From the NCBI GenBank assembly GCA_964020975.1, contig OZ026623.1, positions 73,801,069 through 73,865,068 of the forward strand: a DNA stretch of 64,000 nucleotides, written 5' to 3'. Both the position numbers and the translations under genes were made by a program. Of this stretch, positions 1-11,018 are shown piece after piece. The stretch is from Hermodice carunculata. Taxonomy: Eukaryota > Annelida > Polychaeta > Eunicida > Amphinomidae. The notes below the pieces were generated by a model. It saw only the letters and a list, made by a program, of their open reading frames with translations, made no database searches and was not told the origin of the DNA. Position 1 is the stretch's first letter; every line of letters starts with the position of its first letter.

Positions 1-963
1 TCATTGCTATATATGTGTTTGTCCCCCTCCTCCTTTGCAGGGGGAGCATAAATATATCCCCATTTGGGGGTTAACTGAAACTCTGAGTTACTGCATCAGA
101 TCCATAGCATCTACTGGGTCTGGCAAACATCTCCATGACTGACGAGTATCCCGGATCAGTGGTCAACGAGCCACGGTCATCACCGAGGTGGTGCCAAGTG
201 CTTAAGATTTTCATGAGGTGATCTCTTGCTAAGGCTTACACGACAAAAAATTCTGCAGCTGCTGCCAAGCACCAATTGCCTGACAAGCACTGTCCTCCCT
301 CTCTCTGTACTCTGAACGTCAAGATGTGATCTTGAAAAATTAGGTTTCAAGCTGAACTACCAGGTCTATTCCCAACTATTTCCAAGCTTTCCACAGATCA
401 GAAATCAGCTATGTAGGTCTCCGAAGAGTTCCAGAGTGCTGCTGAGAAAAGATTTTCAACAGAAAGGAATATGCTTGAAGCACCAGAACAGTGATGGTGA
501 ACACAAGTTCACAGTGCTCCCAACTCGAAAAGGCCAGCCAGTTATGGCACCAAATAAAGGAAGGATAATTCGGGCTGTATGCACACCCGGAGTCACCACC
601 GTATCCATAAGATCCGAAAGATGGCACCACGAGACCGTCAGGTTTTGGAACAATCATGGGAGTGAACTCGATTTCTTGGGCATTCAACTCGGACACAGAG
701 GTCCAGGCAAGGGGGGTCCAGAGGCAACATTACATAACTTAATGCAACAATATGTGTTTAAAATAGGTTTCCTACTGCTGAAGTCTAATTGAAGTTTAAT
801 GAAGTTTTCTTTCCACTATTTTGATGATGAAAGTTCCTTTTTCTGCAGGGAGGTTTTAAAGGAAAATCCATCATGCAGAATTTTTCTTAGCCAAGTTGGT
901 TAACTTTTGCCACCGGCGAATTGGCCAATGACTAGCGTGAGCCCAGCTACTGTGAAGCCCCAC
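1..963. other. Gene-poor stretch, no recognised gene
   Basis: No domain or repeat I can name is visible here. An open frame at 436-792 on the plus strand (118 codons) and overlapping minus-strand frames at 409-696 and 456-653 match no family I recognise and show no clear splice sites. They could be chance frames or a decayed element. In minus orientation this stretch lies downstream of the paralogue exon at 1.3-2.3 kb, so further exons of that gene could be hidden here, but I found no zinc finger. Confidence 0.4.
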
Positions 964-1277
964 CAGGGTGAGAAAAACTGTGTTTAAAGTTACTCGTCTG
1001 CAGGACAAGTGACATAAAATTTTGACTTATCCTTCCTAATGCTGATGAAGTGTACCTACGTTTCGGTTTGAAAGAGGATGTTTTTATGGAAATTTATCAT
1101 TGTCATACAGTTGAGTTTATGTGTCTGTAATGCCCACAAACTTTGAAATTTACCAAATTGTGAATTTTGCCAATGAAAAGCACTTGTCCATAGGACAAAT
1201 CAAATTTGAAAGTAACTTGTCCTCAAAAGGATTTCACCTGTCCTTAACAAAAGGATGATTGGAATTTTCACACTCTG
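964..1277. mobile_element. Decayed hAT-like MITE with ACTTGTCC repeats
   Basis: Several copies of the motif ACTTGTCC and its inverse GGACAAGT occur, as in the better preserved elements at 6,500 and 19,833. The left end begins CAGGG. The right end AATTTTCACACTCTG matches the family end AATTGTCGAACCCTG at 11 of 15 positions. No target duplication is visible, so this is an old copy. Its right edge runs into the end of the open frame at 1.27-2.32 kb on the minus strand, so the last residues of that frame are probably transposon sequence. Confidence 0.45.
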
Positions 1278-1312
1278 CTCATCCCACAAAACAGGAAAAG
1301 TTGGAAAATTAC

Positions 1313-2320
1313 TTGTCTTATAACACGGTCTTGGCAAACTGCTGTCGTTCCAGGATGTGCTCTCTGAGTGCGATCTGGTGGACATGACACCATCATGGGG
1401 CCTGGGTCTTGGTTACGTGAAGCTTCTCCACTGTACATTTCTCTTTCCACAGAGGAGGAATATCTCCCTCTCCCTCTGTGGCATGCTACCCTCCTTTCGT
1501 CAGAAAAGGGGAGTCTGCTGTTTCCCGCACGATACACCACCTGAGTTTCTGTCGAAGAGGAAGGTGCCCTTTGAGTGTCTGTCTGATAAACAACCCTTGT
1601 TTCTGTTGAAGAGGAAGGTGCCCTTCGAGTGTCTGTCTGATAAACTACCCTTGTTTCTGTTGAAGAGGAAGGTGCCCTTCGAGTGTCTGTCTGATAAACT
1701 AGCTTTCTTTGTTCAGACATCGGTGGTCGACCTCTATTTGCATAAGCTACCCCTATTTCCGATGAAGCGTTAGTGGCTGGTCTCCGTCTTTCTGATTGAA
1801 GAACAACTCTTTCATCACCAGGAGCAGACACTCTCCTCTGTTTGTGATAAATTTCCCTTTGTTGAGTTGAAGTGGGAGTCCTCCCCTTGTCCCACTCTTC
1901 CCGAAGAAACACTACATCATCTGTTGGTGACCTGCGAATGGTTCCAGCGTGTCCATGGTCCCTGTAGTTACCATGTACACTTGATATAACAGGCAACTCT
2001 TCATCAGTTATCAACAAGTCCGGTGAGTTATCATCAAGGAGCTCCTGTTCTTGTGGCATACTCCTGTGAACCGATTGTCTGAATCCTTCACTTTGTGTCC
2101 TGGCCGATGGAGCAGGTTGATCATCCGGCACTTGCCTGTCAGACGGTTCCTTAATTTCACTGACTGTTTCATTAATACTGATGAGCACAACTTCATCTTG
2201 AAACGTGATGCCCAAAAGACCCTCAACAGTAAAACCAGCTTTATCAGCGACTCCCGCTTTGCACAGGATAGTGATTGATTCTGCGAGCATTCTCTTCAGC
2301 TTCTCTTTGCTTGACTTCAT
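1313..2320 (-). CDS. First coding exon of a paralogue of the zinc-finger gene
   Basis: The exon probably starts at 2,325 after a good acceptor (pyrimidine run then GCAG), and the ATG is at 2,320. The first ~55 residues contain LKRMLAESITILCK and VEGLLGITF. They align with the N-terminus of the four-exon gene at 52.5 kb (LKTLLTESVTTICK). A second shared block is LPVISSVHGNY, against LPVISNVCGSY in the other gene. The rest is low-complexity, Arg/Ser-rich and probably disordered. The function of the N-terminal domain is unknown to me; it may be a protein-interaction module of zinc-finger proteins. The 3' boundary is uncertain. A weak donor (CAA|GTAATT) at 1,313 is used here because the frame beyond it (to 1,268) runs into a decayed hAT-like repeat. 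C2H2 fingers, if present, lie outside the window. This gene has no intron where the other gene has one between the two shared blocks. Confidence 0.65.
1550..1711 (-). repeat. 54-bp in-frame minisatellite (18-residue repeat)
   Basis: About three near-identical 54-bp units encode VYQTDTRRAPSSSTET, with a fourth diverged unit (VVYRAGNSR) after them. The unit length is a multiple of three, so copy-number change keeps the frame. The repeat lies at about residues 200-258 of the paralogue exon. Confidence 0.8.
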
Positions 2321-2325
2321 TTTGT

Positions 2326-3110
2326 CTGCAAAAGTAAGATTAACATACATGTAAGCTCGCCCTTAAGACAAGTTTATTATTTCTGGGAAAAATCCATTTT
2401 TAATACTGTGAATACATTTATTTACACAAGCATTAATTTTTACAGTCTTTGCATTTTGGACCTTTCACTGAAACTATAAATTCACTATTTTGGTTATAAT
2501 TGCTTTCAATGCCATGTTAAAAATATATTTCACTGGGTTCTTATTTTCACGGTTTTGAAACATCAGCAAAATAAGTGAAAATAAGAACACAGAAATGTGG
2601 TGTCATCTTTTTTTCTTGACACCCTTCCTCCTTGAATTAAGATAGAGATTGAGAATGTGTCCACAGCTTTCTTTGTCATGGATTGGGCATTAAACACCCA
2701 ATGCATGCCCAGGAAAGCTATTGGCCTGTAGAATGTTATCTTGCTAGGTTTCTCATCTATAATTCGCATTCAGAGTTGTTGCTGTAGAGGGTGCCACCAA
2801 TACATAACTTGACCTGTATTTTTATTCTGTTGATGAGTCCTGAAATATTTATGGACCTTGTCTGAAACTGTAAGCTGTATTACACTCACATAAAAGGATG
2901 GCACAAACTAGTTTAAAATCTTGAAATAACTGAAGCATCACCTATGTGACAAACTTGGAAAATGTCCACCTCCGGAACAACAGTAAGCATTGTAAAATTT
3001 AACTTGTAGGATCTCACGTGCAGTGTTGGCATACAATTTTCCTCCATTAACATGGTTCACTCTCACAAGTTCTATGGTTTTTAAAGGACAGCTAACATAT
3101 TAAAGTGACT
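2326..3110. other. Intron or upstream region with one palindromic MITE
   Basis: This lies immediately upstream (minus sense) of the paralogue exon and is AT-rich. The only named structure is a foldback at 2,665-2,719 with arms AGCTTTCTTTGTCATG and CATGCCCAGGAAAGCT around a GATTGGGCAT/ACCCAAT stem. It belongs to the TTAA-type palindromic MITE family also seen at 5.8, 32.5, 57.7 and 59.3 kb. A non-coding first exon of the gene would lie here or further up; none can be identified. Confidence 0.5.
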
Positions 3111-5720
3111 TTTGGTACCTACTACCTATCAAAGTTCAGAGCAGTGCATAAAACTGATGGTCGCCCCATCGCCCGAGTCGATTAAATTACTGTGTGGGCG
3201 ATCAAGTAGTTCTCAAGTTATAGTGAAAAGTAAAATTCATGTATGTTGCACTGTGACCCCAGAAATGAGGTCAAGGTCACTCATGTACTGTCTAAGCATA
3301 GAGAAACACTAACATGTGTAAAATCAAGGTCCTAACTCAAAACAGATCTCTAGTTGTCAAGTGAACAGTAAATTTTGTGTCAGTTGTCCTGTGACCTTGG
3401 GAATGAGGTCAAGGTCCAAACACCACTGGAGTATGACCATTGGCACAAAATAGGTAGACACTTGTAAAAGGTAAATCCCTATCAAGTTTGGCACAAATCT
3501 GACCAAAATTATTTAAGTTATAACCATTACAAGAAATTCCCATGTAAAACTTTCCTATTACAACTTTTTTGAAGATTTTCGAAAAAAAATCATAAAAAAA
3601 TCCAAAAATCTTTAGAGCGTGACCATTTGAAGAAAATTGGTAGAAACCCACCTTAGGTACATTGCCACCAAGTTTGAAGTGAATCTGATAGTCTGTTCAC
3701 AGAAATCCAAAATGTGAATTACCATTAGAATGCCCATGGACTTGCACAGTAAGCAATAGAAAAGGTGCACTTACCGATTAGCACCCAAACTGAAGTAAAA
3801 TCGTTAAAAATCAGGAATCCATAGCAGTGCTATCTAGTAAACATCTTTGCTTGACCCTTTCACAACGAACATATCCACAAAGTTTCAAATTAATCTGAGT
3901 AGAGGATCTGGAGAACAAGTGACAAGTAACGAAAACACACAAAACTACATAAAAAATATGAAAATAATTGCAGCACCACCTGGTGGACAAATTTAATAAC
4001 TAGGAGTCCCAGGAGTGTTCTTATATCATATCAAAGCCCATGGGTGAGCGGTTGTGGAGAAAAAGATTTTGTTAAGATTTGTCCAAAGAGAAAACAAAAA
4101 AAACAAAACAAAACAAAAACAAAAAAAAAATTATCAAAAATTTAAAAAAACTGACCATTTGAACAAACCTGGTAGAAACCCACCCAAAGTATATTGCCAC
4201 CAAGTTGGAAATCAATCTGGATTACAGTTTTGGAGGAGAAGTCGAAAATGTGAATTACCATTAGAATGCCCATTGACTTACACAGTAATCAATAGGAAAG
4301 CTGCATTGACCGATAAGTAACCGAATTGAAAAAATCATTAAAAATGAGGAATCCACAGCAGTGCCACTAACTGAACAACTTTGTTCGACCCTTCCACAAG
4401 GAACATATCCCTCTAGTTTCACCTTAATTTGAGTGACGATTCTATATAAGTCATTAATAGCAAAAACACACAAAAATTCATAAACAAGAGGACTGTGACA
4501 GTCTTGTGCTAAGCTGACTAAGTTGCCCTATGACCTTGGAAATGAGGTCAAGGTCACTGACCTATTCTAAATTTAACTTTCATAGAGGTCCCCATGTGCA
4601 AGATCAAAGTCACATTTCAAATAGTTCTCAGGTTATCAAGCGACCAGTAAAATTAATGTTAGTGACCCCATGACCTTGAGAATGAGGTCAACATCACTAA
4701 TGGATGGTCTTAATATTTCCTAAATAGGGGACCACCAACAAGTTCAACATCAAAGTCGTACCTTCCACAGTTCTCAAGTTATAATGTGAAAAGTAAAATT
4801 CATGTAAGTGTCTGGGTCCCAGTGACCTTCGGAAGGAGGTTAAGGTCACCCATGTACTGTCTAAGTCTGGCCTTTGCTCAGGACAATCATCATGTCCAAC
4901 ATCAAGGTCCAAGTTCAAATAGCTCTCAAGTTGTCTGGTGAACAGTAACATTTGAGCAAGTGGCCCTATGACCTTAGGAATGACGTCAAAGTCACTCATC
5001 TACTGTCAAAATCTGGCCCTCATTAAGGACAACTAGCACCTGCAGTATGAATGTCCTAGCCTTAATAGTTCTCAAGTTACCATATAAACAGTGAATTTCA
5101 TGTACCTTGCCCTGTGACCTTGGAAATGAGGTGAAGGTCACTCACCTAATGTACATGTATCATTCTCATACCCAGAAGTGTCCCTATGCAATTTCAAAGC
5201 AATTGGCTGAGTATATACAAGGACTTTTGAAGAATTGGCCAAAAAAAGGAACAAAAAATCCAAAAATCATTGGACTGTGACCATTTGAACAAACACTCCC
5301 ACCAAGTTTGGAGTGAATCTAGCTGATGATTTCTCAGAAGAAGTCAAAAACTGTCAATCAGCATTGCAAACCCAAATGACTTTGCAATCCCCATTGACTT
5401 GTATAGGCATGTAAAATCTACAAGAAAAATCCCTAAAAAAAAGCTAAAAATCATTGGACCGTGACTATTTGAATAAACTTGGTAGAAACCCACCCAAGAC
5501 ACATCCGGGCCACTCAGTTTGAAGTGAATGTGGCTTAGGGTTTTTAGATGAGGTTCAAAATGTAAACTACCAATGCAATTCCCATTGACTTACATGGTAA
5601 ACAACAGAAATGTATGCACTGACTTACAAGTACCCGAATTGAAAAAATCGTTAAAAATCAGGGGTCCAGAGCATCTAGACAGAGAACCTAAACACACCAG
5701 GGTTCCCTGTTTTGAGGGGG
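3111..5720 (+). mobile_element. Decayed HINE/pearl-like repeats
   Basis: Diverged tandem core units share phrases such as ACCAAGTTTGAAGTGAATCTG, GTCGAAAATGTGAATTA and CATTGACTTACATAGTAATC with copies at 11-19 kb. A recognisable 5' end begins at 4,484 with ACAAGAG followed by a hairpin (stem GGACTGT/ACAGTCT). Units with TGACCTTGGAAATGAGGTCA are a second core type. No coding capacity. The short open frames at 3.1-5.8 kb are by-products of A-rich repeats. Confidence 0.7.
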
Positions 5721-5816
5721 AACCAATAAAGACCATGGTTGTTTTCCAATTATTTAATCGTATCTTCTTTAACATGTATGAATTGCACAAAGTCTGTCTC
5801 CTGTGTCCAGATATGG

Positions 5817-6072
5817 CTAACTCTTTCAGTACCAGTCATGTCTAAAGTTGCACTACTGAAGTCAAATTACATGCACTTTGAATTATCATTAGGATCCCAG
5901 ATTTGTATTCCTCGTAAAAAGACCTTTCATTCAAATACCAGTATGCTATATAGTTGGACAAAGAGAATACCCCATGTTAACAGCTTTTCTCATGCATCGG
6001 GGGCACTGCCCCCAATGCATGTCCAGAAAAGCTGTTGACTCAGTTCAAAATTTGACACTGAAAGATGTTAGT
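5817..6072. mobile_element. Palindromic TTAA-type MITE
   Basis: The ends are inverted: CTAACTCTTTCAGTACC on the left and GACACTGAAAGATGTTAG on the right. The centre is a long foldback at about 5,979-6,037 with arms AACAGCTTTTCTCATGCATC and AATGCATGTCCAGAAAAGCT. The same ends and central hairpin recur at four or more other loci in the window. The termini resemble TTAA-target (piggyBac/Kolobok-like) MITEs, but the class is inferred from the ends only. Confidence 0.7.
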
Positions 6073-6494
6073 CCATGTATCACTTCAAGATGTATATATC
6101 TTGTGCTCTACCAATCGCAAGTGAAGTCCTACCTGGATACATCTAGTGACTAAATTTGCAGAAATTCTATCAAATCAGGCTGAAGATGTTGGTACAGAGC
6201 AGGTAGTCTATATTTGACCTATATTTACCTTGACATTTGACCTCAAGGTCTCCCCTTGAGCAATGCCAACTGAAGTCCTACCTGGTTACCTTTACCAAGT
6301 TTACTGAAATTCTATGAAATAATGCTGGAGATATTGCACAGAAACAAATTATCTTCGTGGAGCTCTGTGACCTTGACTTGAACCTGAAGGTCACCTATCA
6401 GATTCCAAAGTGAGGTCCTACCTTGAAACATGTTGCAACCATGTTTCATGAACTTCCATTAAATCCTTGTGTATATATTGCATAGAACAGAATT
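6073..6494. repeat. Diverged tandem units, HINE-like core
   Basis: Three diverged units each carry a TGAAGTCCTACCTGG-like phrase, a CAAGTTTACTGAAATTCTATGAAA-like stretch and TGACCTTGAC. This is the architecture of HINE/pearl core repeats, but of a different family from those at 11-19 kb. No ends are seen. Confidence 0.5.
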
Positions 6495-6499
6495 CTATC

Positions 6500-8142
6500 C
6501 AGGGCTCGACAATTTTTTTAAAAATCACTTGTCCGCAGGGCAAGTAAATTTCAAAATCCACTTGTCCGCATACAAAATCCACTTGTCCTGATAAAACTTC
6601 TATAAACATCGTTTTTTTCAAACACAATGCTATAAGGCCTACATAAACCATTTACCCTAAAATATATTTGCTGCGTATTGTCGCTTGCAAACTCGCACAA
6701 AAATGTCAAATTTTACAACGATTCAAGCTGCAACTGTTCGACAGTGAAACTGGCAAAACATTAAAAATACAAATTAAAAAAGTAAGCTATTTGCATGGGG
6801 TGACTAACGATGAAAAATACATTGTAATTTCTGGGACGATAGGAGTCCGTATCCCGGTTAGACTTAAATAACGATTAACATTGTCATTGGTTTCAGGATC
6901 CTTTCTCACTGCCTCTGATGCCGTGATAGGATGCATATCGTTTGCGTACCTACCATGAACGCTATCGGTACATCGTGGTAAATTTTCGTATACAGTATTG
7001 ACAAGTTCCTCGCAATAAACGGTGTTCTTAAATCAAATTCAAAAAGAAAATTTTAATATTTCAAATCAGAAATCGAGCGTGCGCACCGTCAACATCTGTC
7101 CTGCAACTGTACACAAACAGCTGCTTTGGCCATGTGGCCTGACGCACAACACATCACCCGATTGGTCAATTGAGTCACATGCAAAAATGAGCCAATCGCG
7201 GCTCGTGCTGCAGTGTTTTCATCATGGCTTCCGCCCAGTGAACATGTGTGAATATGCCGTGATTTACGGAGGGAACACACAAACGGGAAGCTTTTTTTTT
7301 TTAATTGCAGCATGCGAAAATAAAGATTCCAGTGTTTATAGCAACAATTATTTGGAGTCACAGGCAAATACGCAAAGGTAGGGGGATAGAGAAAAATGCC
7401 GAATGTGTGACAGATCAGTCAGCATGATGCTCCGTTCACCGTAGATTACTCCACGCGGTCACTTGCGTGTGACTGGCAGATGTGTGTTTTGTTTGGCCGG
7501 GAAGTCAACTTGCGGCACCATTACATGATCTCTCCAACACTTTTAGAGCCCACCGATAAATTGTCTTTGATGCTAATTTGCTCAAGAATTCGCCATGCAA
7601 GTTTAAAAATTTTTTGATGTTCCTTTGTAATCGTTCGGGCAGATAAGACTGACGGTGAGGTGCTGTGACCTTGCCCCGATACGGGCGAAAGCCAATACGC
7701 CCCAATGCATGACTGCTGGTACCTTTGATCTCGTCGTCGTATGCACGCAACGGTCAAAATACCTGCTTGTTTTGACAGAAATCAAGTTGGTAATCAAGTC
7801 CTGTTGAATACACCTGCTGACCATGTAATTGTTTAAACCTTGATTGTTTACTTTAGGCCAGGGGATTATCATCACCTATTGCGCATTGGCGTCCCCACGC
7901 ACATGCTTGCATTGGTGTTTATGTTCTGTTCACACGGACCACAGTAATGGCCAACACACACAGTCGCGAAGGCTCTGACTGCTCATCATTATGTTGCCGT
8001 GCATGCAAACACGTAATTTCAGTCCAGTTAAAAAAAGAAAAAATTAGCTTGTCCGCAGGACAAGTTGAATTTGAAAGTCACTTGTCCGAGAAGAGCTTTA
8101 GCTTGTCCCGGAACGTCGGATCATAGGAATTGTCGAACCCTG
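6500..8142. mobile_element. hAT-like non-autonomous element, 1.64 kb
   Basis: The terminal inverted repeats are CAGGGCTCGACAATT at 6,500 and AATTGTCGAACCCTG ending at 8,142. Both ends are flanked by the 5-bp direct repeat CTATC (6,495-6,499 and 8,143-8,147), a probable target duplication. Subterminal ACTTGTCC/GGACAAGT motifs cluster near both ends. CAGGG termini suit hAT, and a 5-bp duplication suits the hAT5-type subgroup, but no transposase is encoded. The interior is richer in GC than the flanks. It contains an inverted CCAAT pair (ATTGG near 7,162 and CCAAT near 7,192), which may be promoter sequence carried inside the element. Open frames inside (for example 7,022-7,381) match nothing I know. 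Confidence 0.75.
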
Positions 8143-8149
8143 CTATCTG

Positions 8150-8880
8150 AAAGGTCCTGTGATCTTGAAGCTTATTGATATTTGTTAATTTTATTAATTA
8201 ATCATGCAGGATAATTAGCCATGTAAGACAGGCAATTTTGAGCTACTTAACAATCTGTGTTAATTAATTACTAAAAGAAAATAATCAACCAAACAAATTC
8301 ATCCTTAGGCACATATCTTACCCGAAATGTACCAACCATGAAAATCTCAAAGGGCTAGCATTTATATTTTAAAATTATATGGCCTGGACAAAATCATTTT
8401 AGATCTGGAGGTTGCTCAATGAATTTGGTTGATTAATCAATTAATGAAATTACTTTGACACACAAAACAATGCCTATGCACACCTACTACCTTAGATTAA
8501 TCATCCATATACATTTCAAAGGGCTAGCATTTATAATTTAGAAGATATTGAACTGACAATTTATGCAGATGATTTTGAGGTGGTTAACAATCCTTGGGAA
8601 TTAATTAAGTAGTGAAAACAGTAAGATTCAGCCGTATAAATTTAATCCTATGCACACTTCCTACCGAAGATCTACCAACCCTGAAAATTTCAAACGGGTA
8701 GCAATAATAGTTCAAAAGATATGGCCTGGAAAAAAATGTTTCTGATCTGGAGGTCTCCCGATGAAAATGTTATAATTGATTAATGTGAGCGATTTGACTC
8801 ACCAAACAGGGCCTAGGGGCTAGCATTTATAGTTTAGAAGATATGGCAAGGACAAATTTGGACGGAAGGACACATGGATG
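8150..8880. repeat. Tandem array, ~170-bp unit, HINE-like
   Basis: About four units carry AAAGGGCTAGCATTTATA followed by AGATATGGCCTGGACAAA. They are spaced roughly 170 bp apart (about 8,349, 8,517, 8,690 and 8,813). The array ends with a short GGACGGAAGGACA stretch and a C-run, as HINE/pearl cores end in an ACGG-type microsatellite. It is AT-rich with many TTAATTAATT blocks and has no coding potential. Confidence 0.65.
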
Positions 8881-9105
8881 ATGCCCATTATTATGCCCCC
8901 CCCCCCCACTTTGTGGGCGGGTGATAAAAATTTGTTAAAAATCAGAGATGCAGAATGTCATCATATAGACAACAGTAATGTGGTGAATCAGCCTAAAAAT
9001 TTGAAATTGATTATTGTATATTTTTTGTGCATCACATGGACATTCAAATCAATTGTTTGAACTCAACAGCCCCCCCCCCCCCAATTTTAAGTATTTGGGA
9101 CAGGG

Positions 9106-9240
9106 GCAGATCTAGAATTTCTCAAGGGGTTGCTGAACTTGAGAAATTAGGCAGGGGTCCAGGAGGCCACTCAGGACCCCGGCGGGTCCAGGGCAGAGCC
9201 CTGGTGGTGGTGGTGGTGGGGGGGGGGGGGGGGGTCAGAG

Positions 9241-9274
<34 letters not shown>

Positions 9275-9290
9275 AGCTCCAGGATTTAAA
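9106..9290. repeat. Transposon 3' remnant with facing G and C homopolymers
   Basis: A GGGGTCCAGG / GGCAGAGCCCTGG-type stretch, common near the ends of marine invertebrate transposons, is followed by a G-run (about 9,219-9,234) and then a C-run of about 32 (9,241-9,272) only eight bases away. The two runs can pair as a hairpin or form G4 structures. Glycine- and proline-rich open frames here are artefacts of the runs. Confidence 0.6.
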
Positions 9291-10592
9291 AGCATTTTGA
9301 AAGTCACAAACAGCTTTTGTTATCACCAGATATGGTGTATGGTTTATACTTTCATTTGATATGATATTGACACACAATCAAACTTTGATAACCAATACTG
9401 TGGGTTTTATTTCCTGAAACTTCTGCTGTTGAATTGTCATTATTATTGGAATATATTAGAGCTTATAGAGAAGATATTCATGCACATATATAAAACACAA
9501 TACTTCATTTGAAATGCAAGTGAAAATAATATGTTGTAGGCATAGGCTAAGATGCCAGCGTCAGCATTACAAAGTATCGATAATAACGTTAGTGGATCAG
9601 GCAGTGCATAGCACCTGGTCACTAGGTTCCTCTAGCGGCCATTTACTAAACCACTCTAGAGGGGTGAGGCCATACTACCTTGAACAAAGGAACGAAATTA
9701 TCTGCCCTATAGCCTTTTTTTTTGTTAGACACTGTTCCACAAATTTAAGTATTGTTCCCAAGATTTTCATATCACCATTGAACTTAGGCGTATCCTGTGG
9801 CAGAGACGTTGTGCGTACGGAGAGTGATTGTTGCGCAACAACACCAAAATCGGAGCAGGCTTTGGCAACATGGCATTTTGGGGACCCTGGGGGGATAAGT
9901 GTGATTGGTAGTTGCAATCTGGAAGGCCCTGAGAAGCGACCTGGTGAAAGTACAGTGTGCATATTTTTGCAAGGTGAGATGCAACATGCGCAACAAATAC
10001 TACATACTTTGGGGTGTTTATTTAGGAAACTGCGGAAACCCACTTCCTACCCCAGAAGCGTGTTTGCCAGGTCCACATTCCATCGAGGTGTTAAGGGTGC
10101 AAGTTGGTGAGTCGTTATCATTCATTACACTCTGCCAACAACGTTTTCTGAAGCCCAGTTATGAATTATTGACATTATTTCCATAAAGGCCAGTAAGTGT
10201 GCGACTTTGGTGTAAATAAAACTGCGAAAATTACCCGTGATGCCTAAATAACGCATGTCTGCGCCCATGTGCGCATGCGCAGTAAGGGATGACGAAGAAA
10301 ATCAACTTTGTTGGATAGATACTAAGTACTCTTCTGATTGGACAATTTACCGTTCTGTTAAATATCTTATATTCACACATGTTTTGGTAAGAGCTTGCTG
10401 ATGCTCGCTATGATTTATTGGAATGTATCACAATAGAGACCCATGGTAGTTGTCATGTTTGATTCAGTTCTTGGAACACAGTGCATCACTTTACCGCTTA
10501 ATAAAAAAACATCAAATTTTGGTATCCTGTATGCAGAATAAAGGCAAGTAAATCAAAAAGAGCTTATATGTCATAAATAAATGTATATGTAT
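9291..10592. other. Unassigned region with NRF1-like palindrome
   Basis: A 198-codon plus-strand frame at 9,514-10,110 has no recognisable domain. The stretch 9.7-10.3 kb is richer in CpG than its surroundings. It contains a perfect NRF1-type palindrome at 10,270 and a reversed CCAAT box near 10,335, so an unrecognised promoter or first exon is possible. Nothing else can be supported. Confidence 0.3.
10270..10281. promoter_or_regulatory. NRF1-type palindrome
   Basis: TGCGCATGCGCA is a perfect match to the palindromic NRF1 consensus. ATTGG (reversed CCAAT) follows about 55 bp downstream. A promoter use is inferred only; no gene start is identified beside it. Confidence 0.35.
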
Positions 10593-10743
10593 TACAGTAC
10601 TCCCTCCTTTGAGGGACCATAGTTGTCAGGTCTTTCTGTAGTACTTTTCATGTTATTTTTACCTCCTTTGAGGGACCACCTGCTTTATGTGACTGCCTTT
10701 TGGGTGGCACTAAGGGCGGTCTCTCAAAGGAGGGACTACTGTA
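10593..10743. mobile_element. MITE, TA-flanked, TACAGTA ends
   Basis: The inverted ends are TACAGTACTCCCTCCTTTGA and TCAAAGGAGGGACTACTGTA, giving an element of about 151 bp with TA at both edges. This fits a Tc1/mariner-type MITE. A third internal copy of the CTCCTTTGAGGGACCACC end motif lies near 10,663. It is related to the MITE at 20,153 and to the half-end at 52,300-52,349. Confidence 0.75.
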
Positions 10744-11018
10744 TTTAAGTCAGCACCAAAACTCTAAGGAAGGGTAAGCATGAGCTTTCCTGTTCTGTGT
10801 CATGTAGCATACATATGTATCAATTTTTTTGGTATATAAATATGCTGTTAATTTAGCACAAACAATTCCAGGAATTTAATTCTAGCACCTTCAAAATTAC
10901 TAAGTAATAATTAGTTTGCAGCTAAACTAAATTGATGTGGGTGGTATTTACCACTTACTTCTCAGTCAGGATAATTTTGTTTTTTTATCACAATAGTACG
11001 CCAATTAAGCCAAAACAA

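Noticed and set aside
436-792. 118-codon ORF as a further exon of the paralogue gene
   Set aside because: It is on the opposite strand to that gene, and the overlapping minus-strand frames show no zinc finger and no convincing splice borders.
1045-1075. Hammerhead core (GCTGATGAAG ... CGTTTCGG)
   Set aside because: CTGATGA and GAAAC lie on opposite strands and no stems form.
1268-1312. Last residues of the paralogue open frame (IFQLFLFCGMSRV)
   Set aside because: They overlap a decayed hAT-like repeat and follow a possible splice donor, so they are probably not coding.
9027-9377. Gly- and Pro-rich open frames
   Set aside because: Translations of homopolymer runs in a transposon remnant.
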